Counted from the first letter of the stretch, positions 27,609-36,629 are shown. The stretch is DNA of 64,000 nt from Nitrospirota bacterium (GCA_040755395.1 JBFMAX010000005.1:62001-126000), one strand, 5' to 3'. Notes: generated from the letters alone by a model not told the origin. Translations and numbers: made by a program.

Positions 27609-27770
27609 CTAGCCCGTTTCCGGCCCCAGAAGCTCGCCGTTGCAATCCACGCAGGCCCAGTCGCCGTCGATGAAGGCCATCGGGTCTCCGCAAATCGGAC
27701 AGTCCGGCGGAGGGCCTTTATCGATCACCGGCAAAGGAGGCAGCTCGAAATCGTCGTCGTCAGGGGACAT
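27609..27770 (-). CDS. Small zinc-ribbon protein
   Basis: 53 aa from MSPDDDDFELPPLP. Two CxxC knuckles (CPICGDPMAF and CVDCNGEL) 16 residues apart form a zinc ribbon. The acidic N terminus is followed by the ribbon and little else. Directly upstream, 8 bp before the ATG, lies a perfect (TATCTCG)x11 tract, so expression could vary with repeat number. It is probably read with addB but its role is unknown. Confidence 0.6.
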   Translation of the reverse strand: MSPDDDDFELPPLPVIDKGPPPDCPICGDPMAFIDGDWACVDCNGELLGPETG

Positions 27771-27777
27771 GGGAAGG

Positions 27778-27854
<77 letters not shown>

Positions 27855-27868
27855 TCGCTCGTCGTTGG

Positions 27869-27915
27869 CCCCCTCCCTTGCCCTCCCCCTTGAGGGGGAA
27901 GGGGGGTGGGGGTGA
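27869..27915. repeat. REP-like CCCTC/GAGGG palindromic repeat
   Basis: CCCTTGCCCTCCCCCTTGAG followed by GGGGAAGGGGGGTGGG forms an imperfect hairpin. The same style recurs inside four cas3 fragments and at 52597-52678 and 55810-55846. Confidence 0.6.
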
Positions 27916-27928
27916 TGCGCGTCACGTG

Positions 27929-28195
27929 TCACACGCCTCGCTGTTGCATCTTCAACTGCAGCGCCTTTTCGGCGCTCTGGCGGCTGGGCACGCCGACGAA
28001 CGTCAGCCGTCCGTCGATGATCGTCGCGGGCACGGCGCGCACGGCGTGCCGGTTGGCCAGCTCCTGCCCATCCGGCGTCGTGATATCGACCTCGCGATAG
28101 CTGAAGCTGTACTTCACGCGTAACTCCTTCCACAGGCTCTTGGCGGAAGGACAAGCTCCGCAGGTCGGCGAATACAGCAACACGACGTTCGGCAT
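27929..28195 (-). CDS. Small thioredoxin-fold protein
   Basis: 88 aa: VVLLYSPTCGACPSAKSLWKEL carries a CxxC (CGAC) after the first strand, and AVRAVPATIIDG supplies the cis-Pro loop. Glutaredoxin-like size. Predicted cytoplasmic disulfide oxidoreductase; partner unknown. Confidence 0.85.
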   Translation of the reverse strand: MPNVVLLYSPTCGACPSAKSLWKELRVKYSFSYREVDITTPDGQELANRHAVRAVPATIIDGRLTFVGVPSRQSAEKALQLKMQQRGV

Positions 28196-28368
28196 ATCAA
28201 GCGGCCAGGTTCAGGTTGAGGGGACGTTGGTGCCGCATCTTAACACCGCGTCGAAACGGGCCGCAAGCTCGCCCGGTCCGATTGAGGCAAGCGGCTCCGT
28301 CCCGGCCGCTTCATTCGAATTCCCCGGCAAAAACCTCAGGAACGCACGCCGGACAGGGCTTCGTGTCC

Positions 28369-28374
28369 TTGACA
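28369..28374 (+). promoter_or_regulatory. Possible -35 box for the DGQHR gene leader
   Basis: Exact TTGACA; 17 bp downstream is TAGGGT (28392-28397), a weak -10. If used, the transcript has a leader of about 140 nt before the coding start at 28546. Confidence 0.35.
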
Positions 28375-28471
28375 GCTTCAGGCCGGATTGTTAGGGTCGA
28401 ATCCGCATCGCGCCGTCTCGCAATACGCTGTCGAGGCGCGGCACGATGTCCTGACTAGAGGCTATGTTCCT

Positions 28472-28522
28472 GTGGGCCGGAGACCTGCACGGGCAGGAGT
28501 ACTGCCGAAGGGGACGGTCCAC
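28472..28522 (+). ncRNA. Candidate structured 5' leader with alternative hairpins
   Basis: An outer helix GTGGGCCG (28472-28479) pairs with CGGTCCAC (28515-28522). Inside, CCTGC-ACGG-GCAGG (28484-28497) and GGCAG-GAGTA-CTGCC (28492-28506) share the GGCAG arm, so only one can form at a time. The ribosome site (AAGGAGG at 28532-28538) lies about 10 nt downstream. This resembles a riboswitch or protein-bound leader. No known class was recognised. Confidence 0.35.
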
Positions 28523-28545
28523 CCTTGCGAGAAGGAGGCAACGGC

Positions 28546-29691
28546 ATGCTGGCCACGCAAGTTCGTCAGAAGGACGGCGTCTTTTACTTCGTCGCCTATC
28601 CGGCTGAAGATTTGCTGCGGAAAGTCCGCTTCATGAGCCGGTTCTACGGCGAAGGCGAGCAGATCGAACCGGCGGAAGTCGAGGAAGAAGACGAGATCGC
28701 GCATTTCATCGCCAAGATCGAGCGCAGCGACAAGGCGTTCCAGCGGCAGCTCTCGCGAGCCAAGGTGCGGGCCATCACGAATTTTTACGAAACGGCAGTC
28801 AGCCAGCCCCCCATCCCCGGCACGGTGTTGCTCTTCACCCCGGAGCGGCTCCGTTTCGAGCCGGTCGGCTCTTTCGAGCATGCCGGCCATCTGGAGGAAC
28901 CCAGCGGTCCCTATCTGATCATCGACGGCCAGCATCGCCTGGCCGCCCTGCACTTCTACCATCGCGACCGCCCGGACGAGGCCCGGGGCATTCATGTCCC
29001 CTGCGTCATTTTCGACGGCCGGAGCGAAGATTTCGCCACCGAGATGTTCGTCATCATCAACTCGACGCCGACCCGGATCAACAAGAGTCACCTGGTGGAC
29101 CTGTACGAACGGGTGTCCTGGGCCGCTCCCGACAAGAAATTCGCCGCGCGGGTCGTCGAACGCCTCTACAGCGAGCCGGACAGCCCGCTCCGTTACCGGA
29201 TCAATCGGCTGGGCGGCCGCAGCAAGCAAGAAAAATGGATTCTGCAGGCCGAGTTGTTCAACGAACTGCACCGGTGGGTCAGTCGAGATTGGCGAAAACT
29301 GGAAAAGGAGGGCACCGGCGTCACGGAAGCGGCCCGGTTTTATGGGGTCGTCCGCGATTTCTTCAAAGCGGCGGAGCGGGTGTGGGGCGAGACCTGGGGG
29401 CATGCCAACTACATGGTCACCAAACCCGTCACGCTCAAGGCCATGGTGCGGGTCTGCGCCGACCTGGCTGCTCAGGACCGGGGCGGGGCCGGCGACCGTC
29501 TCACCCGCTGGGAACACCGCCTCGCGCCGTGGACAGAATTGACGCGGCAATTTCGCGTGGACGGCTTCTATGAGCGGTTCCCGGCGAAAGGCCAAGTGGA
29601 GCGTGTCGCCCGCATCCACCGCGAACTGGCCAAGGCCATCGGGCTGGAGCCGTCGCGGCTAGGCGGAAAGGAAGGCAAGGGGAAAGAGTGA
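28546..29691 (+). CDS. DGQHR-domain protein (DndB-like family)
   Basis: 381 aa from MLATQVRQKDGVFYFV with AAGGAGG upstream. The defining motif IIDGQHRLAALHFY lies near residue 125, followed by MFVIINSTPTRINKSHLVDLY, which matches the DGQHR family that includes DndB, regulator of DNA phosphorothioation, and several phage-defence-associated relatives. No dnd genes are nearby, so it is an orphan. A long structured leader may regulate it. Confidence 0.8.
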   Translation: MLATQVRQKDGVFYFVAYPAEDLLRKVRFMSRFYGEGEQIEPAEVEEEDEIAHFIAKIERSDKAFQRQLSRAKVRAITNFYETAVSQPPIPGTVLLFTPERLRFEPVGSFEHAGHLEEPSGPYLIIDGQHRLAALHFYHRDRPDEARGIHVPCVIFDGRSEDFATEMFVIINSTPTRINKSHLVDLYERVSWAAPDKKFAARVVERLYSEPDSPLRYRINRLGGRSKQEKWILQAELFNELHRWVSRDWRKLEKEGTGVTEAARFYGVVRDFFKAAERVWGETWGHANYMVTKPVTLKAMVRVCADLAAQDRGGAGDRLTRWEHRLAPWTELTRQFRVDGFYERFPAKGQVERVARIHRELAKAIGLEPSRLGGKEGKGKE

Positions 29692-29762
29692 GCCAACGCT
29701 TGAATCGCGAGGAGGACTCTGGGTAGAGTACCCCACACTCTTGATCTCCCAATGAGGTCCCC

Positions 29763-30341
29763 ATGGCCATGGCGTCGGTGATGCTGCCGCTCGGCACAGC
29801 CGCTCCTCCGTTCGCGTTGCGCGATGTCGTGAGCGGACAGACGTACTCACTCGAGTCGTTTGCGGGAAAGACCGCCCTGCTGGTTATGTTCCTTTGCCGT
29901 CACTGCCCCTACGTGCAGCACGTCCAGCACGAGATCGCCAGGATCGGACGAGACTACACGGATTCGGGACTCGGCATCATCGCGATCAGCAGCAACGATC
30001 CGGCGCAATATCCCGATGACGCACCAGAGCGACTCAAGGACATGGCCCAACGCCTCGGATTCCGATTCCCCTTTTGCTTCGACGAGACCCAAGAGGTCGC
30101 CAAAGCCTACAAAGCCGCCTGCACGCCGGACTTTTATCTGTTCGACGCTCAGCGACGGTTGGTCTACCGGGGGCAACTGGATGACAGCCGCCCGAGCAAT
30201 CGCCTCCCTGTCACGGGCCGCGATCTCCGCGCCGCGCTTGACGCGGCGCTTGCCGGGAAGCCGGTCGGCCCGAACCAGAAGCCCAGCATCGGTTGCAGCA
30301 TTAAATGGAAACCGGGCAACGCTCCCGACTACGCACAATAG
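29763..30341 (+). CDS. Thioredoxin-fold redoxin (AhpC/TSA-like)
   Basis: 192 aa. GTAAPPFALRDVVSGQTYSLESFAGK leads into VMFLCRHCPYVQHVQHEI with a CxxC (CRHC) active site; ACTPDFYLFD supplies the cis-Pro loop. This is a known cytoplasmic redoxin family with C-x-x-C-P-Y; the C-terminal NQKPSIGCSIKWKPGNAPDY is typical. Electron partner unknown. Confidence 0.88.
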   Translation: MAMASVMLPLGTAAPPFALRDVVSGQTYSLESFAGKTALLVMFLCRHCPYVQHVQHEIARIGRDYTDSGLGIIAISSNDPAQYPDDAPERLKDMAQRLGFRFPFCFDETQEVAKAYKAACTPDFYLFDAQRRLVYRGQLDDSRPSNRLPVTGRDLRAALDAALAGKPVGPNQKPSIGCSIKWKPGNAPDYAQ

Positions 30342-30460
30342 ACAGCGATGCCGGCATGAATAGCGCCGTCCTTCGCCAACCGTGATTTATCCTCCGCTTG
30401 CGCGACGGGCGAGCACGGCGAGATAAGCGAGATTCCCATTTCCAAGTCCCGCTCGCACCT

Positions 30461-30500
30461 CTTACGCATCACGCGTCACGTCTTCACCCTCACGGCCTCA
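30461..30500. repeat. Stutter block overlapping the end of the debranching-enzyme gene
   Basis: Steps ACGCATC/ACGCGTC/ACG then CTTCACC/CTCACGG/CCTCACC. It contains the stop codon of the gene at 30490, so the end of that protein is encoded in repeat sequence. Confidence 0.5.
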
Positions 30501-32649
30501 CCTCCACGTGCAAGCCGGCGCTCGCCTCTTCGACGACCACGCTAACCGTCCGCTTGGTCCGGCGAAACTGGAGTGTCAGCTCGCCCCCGAGCACCTTGAG
30601 TCCGCGGATTCTCACCCAGTCGAGAAACCGCGGCAGACACGGACGGGCGAGCACAAGCGTGGAACGGGCATGGTCGATCGCGATCCCGAGCACCGCGCCG
30701 AGCAAGGCCCACGGCACCGCCGCCGCCCACGCTTGCGGCGTACAGGCGACGGGATACAGGGTCGGAGCGGCGTCCCGCCGCCGGCTGAAGCCGCAGTAGA
30801 GTTCCGGCAGACGCCGAAGCTCCATGTGGACGGCGGCCTCGAACATCGATTGGAAGATCGCCAGGGATCCCGCTCGGTGACCTTGCCGCGCGCAGCCCAT
30901 GGCAATGAGGGCGTTGTCGTGCGGCCACACCGACCCGTTATGATAGGACATCGGATTGTACCGCGCTCCCCCCACAGCCACCGTCCGGACCCCCCAACCG
31001 GAAAAGAATCGGGGAGACAACAGTGTGTCGGCCACGGCCCATGCCCGCGCGGGCTCGCAGATATCCGTCAGCAGCAAATGACCCGGGTTGGAGGTGAGAA
31101 CCCGGCAAGGCTGCAACGCGCCGTCCAGCGCGAGCGCGTAAAAGTTCTTGTCCGGAAGCCAGAAATGTCGTTCGAACTGCTGCCGGAGCGCCGTGGCGTG
31201 ACGTTCCTGGGTCTCCGCGAACGCGACATCGCCAAGCGTTCGTGCCAACGCGGCGGCCGCCCGCCGGGCGGCGAATAGGTAACCTTGGACCTCGGAGAGC
31301 GCAATGGGCCCGCGAGCCAATTCCCCATCGGCATGGAACACGGCGTCTTCGGAATCCTTCCATCCTTGGTTGCGCAGCCCGCGCGGGCTCTCGCCGCCGT
31401 AGGTCAAAAACCCCCGGGCGTCAACCGTGCGATCAAACCACTCGACGGCCTGTCGCACGTGGGGGTACAGGCCCTTCACCGTGTCGAGGTCTCCGGTACG
31501 GCGATAGTATTCCGCTGCCAGCCACACGAACAGGGGGGTCGCATCGACGCTGCCGTAGTACCGCCCGAAGGGAATTTCGCCCGTGCGGGCCATCTCGCCC
31601 TGTCGCATTTCATGCAGCACCTTTCCCGGTTCGGCATCGCGCGACAGATCGACGCAGTCCGCTTGGTAGGCGGCGAGCAGGCGCAACACGCCGCGGGCGT
31701 AGTCCGGATTGGCCCACAGGACCAAGTACGCGGTGAGCAGACCGTCGCGTCCGAATACGGTCGAGAACCAGGGGATGCCCGCATAGGGATACGGTCCGTC
31801 CGGTGTATCCGTGGTCAGCATGACGAGATCCGCGGTGGCGCGACACAGCCACTCATTGAACAGCTCGTCCGACGTCTCCACGACAGGAAATCGGCGGCTC
31901 CCCGCGATACGCGCTTGGTGCGCCCGGCGCACACCGACTGCATAGGGCGGCACGGGCCGCTCGTCGTTCCCGTCGCTGTCGCAACGAATCGTCATGGCCA
32001 GCCGGACCCGCTTGCCGGGAGCCAACTGCAAGACAAACCCGGCTCGTTCAACGGTCAGTTCCGCCGGCGCCGGTGAAAACTCGATCCGTGTCGAACGCCG
32101 CAGCCCGTCGAGCCCGTGATAACGGAGCCAGACCCGATGGTTCTCCTCGGTCTCGGCTGAAAAGGTGCCTCGCCGTTCACGCCGAACCCCGCGCGCCTCG
32201 AAGAGATCGCGGAAATCCGCGCCAAATTCGAGTTGCAAAGTCACGGTCAGGGCCTTGCCGGCGAAGTTCCGCACGGTGAAGACATCGTACACGGTATCGT
32301 CCCATGCGAACTTCATGCGGCGAATGTGCACCGAATCTCGCGGGAGCTCGAGTTGCCCGTCGGCCCAGAGGTCGGGATTGGCCAAGTCCACGTTCAAGCG
32401 CGCATTGTTCCGCTGCACGCTCGAACTCAGAAAGAGCGGGGGACGCCCCTGGATGCGCAAGCGCAAGAGACTCAAGTGCCGGGTGTCTCGATAGTACAGC
32501 CCTTCCACCCCTCCGGCGAGACCGGAGAGATCGCCGAGCACATCAAAGACGGCGAACGTGTCTCCGTGCTTGAGAATGCGGCTGCGCTCCAGCCCTGAGC
32601 CCACCGCCGGAATATAGAAGGTGGGGGCCGATGGATCAGTCGTGCTCAT
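30490..32649 (-). CDS. Amylo-alpha-1,6-glucosidase / glycogen-debranching-type enzyme
   Basis: 719 aa. N-terminal debranching beta domain (FAVFDVLGDLSGLAGGVEGLYYRDTRHLSLLRL ... PPLFLSSSVQRNNARLNVDLAN) followed by an (alpha/alpha)6 catalytic-type barrel (PDGPYPYAGIPWFSTVFGRDGLLTAYL; MSYHNGSVWPHDNALIAMG). This matches the GDE_N_bis plus GDE_C architecture. It would trim alpha-1,6 branches of storage glucan; no other glycogen genes are in the window. Confidence 0.88.
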   Translation of the reverse strand: MSTTDPSAPTFYIPAVGSGLERSRILKHGDTFAVFDVLGDLSGLAGGVEGLYYRDTRHLSLLRLRIQGRPPLFLSSSVQRNNARLNVDLANPDLWADGQLELPRDSVHIRRMKFAWDDTVYDVFTVRNFAGKALTVTLQLEFGADFRDLFEARGVRRERRGTFSAETEENHRVWLRYHGLDGLRRSTRIEFSPAPAELTVERAGFVLQLAPGKRVRLAMTIRCDSDGNDERPVPPYAVGVRRAHQARIAGSRRFPVVETSDELFNEWLCRATADLVMLTTDTPDGPYPYAGIPWFSTVFGRDGLLTAYLVLWANPDYARGVLRLLAAYQADCVDLSRDAEPGKVLHEMRQGEMARTGEIPFGRYYGSVDATPLFVWLAAEYYRRTGDLDTVKGLYPHVRQAVEWFDRTVDARGFLTYGGESPRGLRNQGWKDSEDAVFHADGELARGPIALSEVQGYLFAARRAAAALARTLGDVAFAETQERHATALRQQFERHFWLPDKNFYALALDGALQPCRVLTSNPGHLLLTDICEPARAWAVADTLLSPRFFSGWGVRTVAVGGARYNPMSYHNGSVWPHDNALIAMGCARQGHRAGSLAIFQSMFEAAVHMELRRLPELYCGFSRRRDAAPTLYPVACTPQAWAAAVPWALLGAVLGIAIDHARSTLVLARPCLPRFLDWVRIRGLKVLGGELTLQFRRTKRTVSVVVEEASAGLHVEVRP

Positions 32650-33004
32650 GCGGTGACTCCGAGAGAGACACGGGAGTTCCGTGCGGATTGCCGAGGGCCC
32701 ATGGTCACGCCATCCTGGGCCATGCGCTCGGCGAGAAATCGCCGCCCGAACGCGGCCCGAATCATCCGGCGATCAAAAGGCGGTGTGCGGGCTCCTTCCA
32801 GCCATCCGGGCAGGGCCTACGCGAATCCCCGCTCGCAAACCCTCCCGACGCGGCAGCCCGCAGCTTCGCGGGTAGCTAAGGCCTGACACAAATACATGAA
32901 GGCAAAGGTCACACTTGTCAATGCTTCTCTCGGTCCGTGTGAGATTCCGGACCCAGATTGCCATCAGACCATGGTTCGCCCTCCAATCGGCGTCTCAGAT
33001 GAAG
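32650..33004. other. Intergenic region without a supported gene
   Basis: 355 bp with several short open frames in all directions but none with a ribosome site or recognisable sequence. It may include decayed coding DNA. At 32989-33008 a TCGGCGTCTCAGATGAAGTC word recurs near 33527. Confidence 0.4.
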
Positions 33005-33433
33005 TCACTGCGCACGGGGGGCAGTCACACCGTGGCCCACACAGCAGCCGCTCGGGGCAGCGAAGGTGAACACCCGGCTCAGCGCATTCCAACGATTCGC
33101 CTCCTGCGGGGACTTGAAGAAGACGCCGTTCGCGGTCTCCAGTTGGAGTTGCAGGAACTCGCGGTACATCTGACGGGGTCCCTCGGTGGACCTCGGCTGG
33201 GGAGCCGGGAGGATCACAGTCGCAGGCATCGAGGCCACCGGCGGCGCGACGATCGTCGGCGCAGCCGCCGCTTCTGGGCTGGGGACCGTTCCGACAGCCG
33301 CAGCCGGTTCAGAGGACGCGCAGCCAGACCGCGGCCGATTCGCGAAAGAGTCGTCCGCGCAGCGATAGAGAGACTCTGCGTCGGCCGACGCGGCCATGCA
33401 CACGCCCATGAACACTAACAGGATGCGTCACAT
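33005..33433 (-). pseudogene. Small secreted protein gene with stop at codon 2
   Basis: From ATG 33431-33433, well placed after AAGGAG, the second codon is TGA (33428-33430). Without it the frame reads M-x-RILLVFMGVCMAASADAESLYRC, an ideal signal peptide. The remaining ~136 codons are open: Cys- and Ala/Pro-rich (APTIVAPPVASMPATVILPAPQP) with a helical REFLQLQLETANGV. Translation might restart at GTG or ATG (33415) inside the signal peptide. Possibly a single nonsense change (CGA to TGA). Function unknown. Confidence 0.5.
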
Positions 33434-33514
33434 TTTACACTCCTTCCGTTGAGATGAGACTCGCGTCGCGCCGATAACCTCGCGGTTACCATCATGACGA
33501 CAAGCAGATCTTGT

Positions 33515-33695
33515 GCGCAACGCTTTTCGGCATCTCAGATGAACTCGCACGCGAATCGCGCGAGTGGCACGTCTCGCGTGACTTGCCTGCTCAACGCTTT
33601 TCGGCATTCCAGATAGATTCGCCGTCTACTGCAAGGAAGAACGTCGAAACTCTTGCAACACGCTCCCAACGGGGCCGCCGCCGTCCACCAGTTCG
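33515..33695 (-). repeat. Decayed repeat-like motifs beyond the array trailer
   Basis: CAACGCTTTTCGGCAT at 33518 and 33592 (74 nt apart) and CCAACGGGGCCGCCGCCG at 33666 keep parts of the CRISPR repeat (GCTTCAATG, CGGCATT, ATTC) at close to the array period. They may be eroded oldest repeats; similarity is weak. Confidence 0.3.
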
Positions 33696-33708
33696 CTGCG
33701 CTCAATGA

Positions 33709-36062
33709 GACTCAATGGGGCCGCGGCATTGCTGCCGCGGAATCGATCATGCCGCAAGTGACGGTCGCGCCCTGGGATAAGCTTCAATGGGGCCGCGGCA
33801 TTGCTGCCGCGGAATCCGCGTTCGGTTGCACAGGCGCAACATGACTTGCACGTGCTTCAATGGGGCCGCGGCATTGCTGCCGCGGAATCGCAACGGGGGA
33901 ATACGTCAAGATCACGGGGGTAGGTGGCTTCAATGGGGCCGCGGCATTGCTGCCGCGGAATCGAAAGCGCGGCAGGCGATTTACACGGCTATTGCTGGCG
34001 CTTCAATGGGGCCGCGGCATTGCTGCCGCGGAATCATAGGATGCTACCTAGAGCCGCACGCGAGATTGCACGGCTTCAATGGGGCCGCGGCATTGCTGCC
34101 GCGGAATCCCCCACGCGTGCCGTTACGCTGGCGTCACGACCGAGCTTCAATGGGGCCGCGGCATTGCTGCCGCGGAATCCTCAGGAATATCTTGTGCGGC
34201 GTGGCGTCTTCCAGGCGGCTTCAATGGGGCCGCGGCATTGCTGCCGCGGAATCGATGCGGAGCGCCGCCTCCAGGGCGCCGCGGATGGCGTGCTTCAATG
34301 GGGCCGCGGCATTGCTGCCGCGGAATCTACGTTCAGCGCCGGGCGTTCTCCCGCGACCCATACGGCTTCAATGGGGCCGCGGCATTGCTGCCGCGGAATC
34401 GTTTTGGCGCGAACTAGCCGCCGACCTGAAGAAACTGCTTCAATGGGGCCGCGGCATTGCTGCCGCGGAATCTCCCGCCCGGCCGCAACCACAGGAGGGC
34501 AGGTCATGAGCTTCAATGGGGCCGCGGCATTGCTGCCGCGGAATCCGGCGTGACGCGCCGGTGGGGCACGCGGTTCGTGGCTGCTTCAATGGGGCCGCGG
34601 CATTGCTGCCGCGGAATCTGAGTGGCCACGACTGGATGACTGCGACCTCGGATGGCTTCAATGGGGCCGCGGCATTGCTGCCGCGGAATCGGCACGTCGC
34701 CATCCCTGACCGTGAAGCTCCAGCGCGCTTCAATGGGGCCGCGGCATTGCTGCCGCGGAATCGGACAAGGCAAGTATTGCAGTCGCTTGTGTCAAGGCGC
34801 TTCAATGGGGCCGCGGCATTGCTGCCGCGGAATCCAGGAATCTCCGCATATCGGCGGTTCGCCAGCTTATTGCTTCAATGGGGCCGCGGCATTGCTGCCG
34901 CGGAATCCCAGAGCAGATACCAATCGGTCTGCTCGGTCGTCAAGGCTTCAATGGGGCCGCGGCATTGCTGCCGCGGAATCAGCGTCGCCCGCACCTGCTG
35001 CGCTGAAGCAGAAAGCGGCTTCAATGGGGCCGCGGCATTGCTGCCGCGGAATCACGACGGCGGCGGCTCAACCCGTCGTCGGCGACACGCTTCAATGGGG
35101 CCGCGGCATTGCTGCCGCGGAATCTACGTGCCCCGGCACTGCCCGATCCCCCGCTCACGGCTTCAATGGGGCCGCGGCATTGCTGCCGCGGAATCGTGAG
35201 GCAGTAGAGACTCGCACACAAATTCAGTATTTGCTTCAATGGGGCCGCGGCATTGCTGCCGCGGAATCGATCGGCAAGGAGTTTCTGAAAGCGACGACGC
35301 CGGAAGCTTCAATGGGGCCGCGGCATTGCTGCCGCGGAATCTGGGCTGATCGCCAGCACGGCGGGCACGCTCGTCGCGCTTCAATGGGGCCGCGGCATTG
35401 CTGCCGCGGAATCGGGCAACACGTTCCGTGTGGATGGTCGGCAGGTCGCGCTTCAATGGGGCCGCGGCATTGCTGCCGCGGAATCGAACGAAGAGAAGCC
35501 ATATAGTTTGTATTTCCAAGTGCTTCAATGGGGCCGCGGCATTGCTGCCGCGGAATCGGCTTCGATGTCGCCGCAACGAACCCCGTCACGGAGCTTCAAT
35601 GGGGCCGCGGCATTGCTGCCGCGGAATCGCTTGAGTGCTTAACACTCAAGTTGAGCGAATAAACGCTTCAATGGGGCCGCGGCATTGCTGCCGCGGAATC
35701 GCGCCCGCAGTCCGCGACCTGTCCGTGCGCGAATGGGCTTCAATGGGGCCGCGGCATTGCTGCCGCGGAATCTCCGGGGAGACTTTTCTCTCGCAGCGAT
35801 GAACGTCTCGCTTCAATGGGGCCGCGGCATTGCTGCCGCGGAATCACACCCGAACTCCTGTACAACTTCGGCGATGTCCTGGGCTTCAATGGGGCCGCGG
35901 CATTGCTGCCGCGGAATCGGGAGCCAAGCAGCCGGGTTCGCTCGGGACTTCGTTGCTTCAATGGGGCCGCGGCATTGCTGCCGCGGAATCGCCAAGATCA
36001 AAGCGGCCTCGCTCGGCGAATTGGTCGCTTCAATGGGGCCGCGGCATTGCTGCCGCGGAATC
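33709..36062 (-). CRISPR. CRISPR array, 33 repeats and 32 spacers, type I-G
   Basis: 36-bp repeats beginning GCTTCAATGGGGCCGCGG and ending CTGCCGCGGAATC on the plus strand; spacers 35-38 bp. The repeat holds a perfect 8-bp stem CCGCGGCA/TGCCGCGG with TTGC loop. All repeats are identical except the one at 33709-33744, whose end reads GACTCAATG. On the minus strand the repeat ends ATTGAAGC, the classic crRNA 5' handle, so the array is transcribed leftward from the cas2 side and 33709 is the old, decayed end. Newest spacer: 35991-36026. Perfect uniformity suggests a maintained, active array. Confidence 0.98.
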
Positions 36063-36153
36063 AGCTCTCGTTGATGTGCATGTTTTTCTGCACGTCCCGG
36101 CGCACAGTGCGAGCACCTCCGCTTTCAAGCAGTAGTATCTCTACGAATTGCAC
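36061..36153 (-). CDS. Possible 30-residue leader peptide ending at the first repeat
   Basis: GTG start 8 nt after a strong AGGAGG. The peptide begins VQFVEILLLESGG and ends QKNMHINES. Its TGA stop uses the first two bases (GA) of the first repeat, so spacer addition would never change the peptide. Coding is unproven; the ribosome site is the main support. Confidence 0.3.
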   Translation of the reverse strand: MQFVEILLLESGGARTVRRDVQKNMHINES

Positions 36154-36269
36154 TTGTCTCACCTCCTCTCATTGCTGCCGCCCCGACAACTCAAGCGGTT
36201 CCATCGTCGCGAGCGCTTCCAGGGTTTCCACCGGCACACCACCGCTCGCGATGCACGGCAAACAATCTT
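36063..36269 (-). promoter_or_regulatory. CRISPR leader region between cas2 and the first repeat
   Basis: 207 bp adjoining the newest repeat. Leaders drive array transcription and mark the insertion point for new spacers. It carries CATTGCTGCCGC (36170-36181), a 12-nt copy of the centre of the repeat, and two small open frames described separately. No clear promoter box was found, so the array may be read through from the cas operon. Confidence 0.6.
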
Positions 36270-36273
36270 TCAC
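36169..36273 (-). CDS. Possible 34-residue peptide coupled to cas2
   Basis: The GTG overlaps the cas2 stop (GTGA), the pattern of translational coupling. The peptide starts MKDCLPCIASGGVPVE and ends PLELSGRQQ; codon use is GC3-rich like the neighbours. No family recognised. It is followed at once by the ribosome site of the second leader peptide. Confidence 0.3.
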   Translation of the reverse strand: MKDCLPCIASGGVPVETLEALATMEPLELSGRQQ

Positions 36274-36560
36274 ACCACTTGCGCCTGCCGCTCCACCTGC
36301 GTGAAACCTTTGCCCAGCGATTCGATGCTCTTAATCGGTCGTCCCTCCGTCGGACCCAGGTCGACAATGAGCACATGGTCTTCCTGATGATTGATCAGTT
36401 CGACCAGCGCGGCTTTCATCTTGATGACATCTATCTCCGGGAGATCGCACTGAAAGACCGAAAGCTGCACATGCGCGCCGAACCCCTTCATCGTCTTGAA
36501 CACCCGCCTGAGTCGCTTAGGATCGCAGATATCATACGTGACGATGTACAAACGTCGCAT
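36270..36560 (-). CDS. cas2: CRISPR adaptation protein Cas2
   Basis: 96 aa, normal for Cas2. MRRLYIVTYDICDPKRLRRVFKTMKGFG has the conserved first strand with YDI-D; FQCDLPEIDVIKMKAALVELIN and DHVLIVDLGP complete the ferredoxin fold. Cas2 dimers bridge two Cas1 dimers in the integrase complex. It lies 75 bp downstream of cas4-cas1 and 207 bp before the array. Confidence 0.97.
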   Translation of the reverse strand: MRRLYIVTYDICDPKRLRRVFKTMKGFGAHVQLSVFQCDLPEIDVIKMKAALVELINHQEDHVLIVDLGPTEGRPIKSIESLGKGFTQVERQAQVV

Positions 36561-36576
36561 AGCTCACCCACATCTA

Positions 36577-36629
36577 CGGGGACAGACCCCGCGCGCAGAC
36601 GCGGGGAAGGGGGTCAGTCCCCACCCCCG
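36577..36629. repeat. Imperfect long palindrome between cas4-cas1 and cas2
   Basis: GGGGACAGACCCC pairs with GGGGTCAGTCCCC (one mismatch), with a CCCCGCG...CGCGGGG stem inside. It could slow read-through or act as an mRNA processing site between the two adaptation genes. Confidence 0.5.

Noticed and set aside
33787-35634. Long open frames of 70-284 codons through the CRISPR array, with repeated FNGAAALLPRN, MGPRHCCRGI and LQWGRGIAAAES words
   Set aside because: They are translations of the 36-bp repeat in three frames; because 36 is a multiple of 3 the frames stay open. No start signals or protein families.
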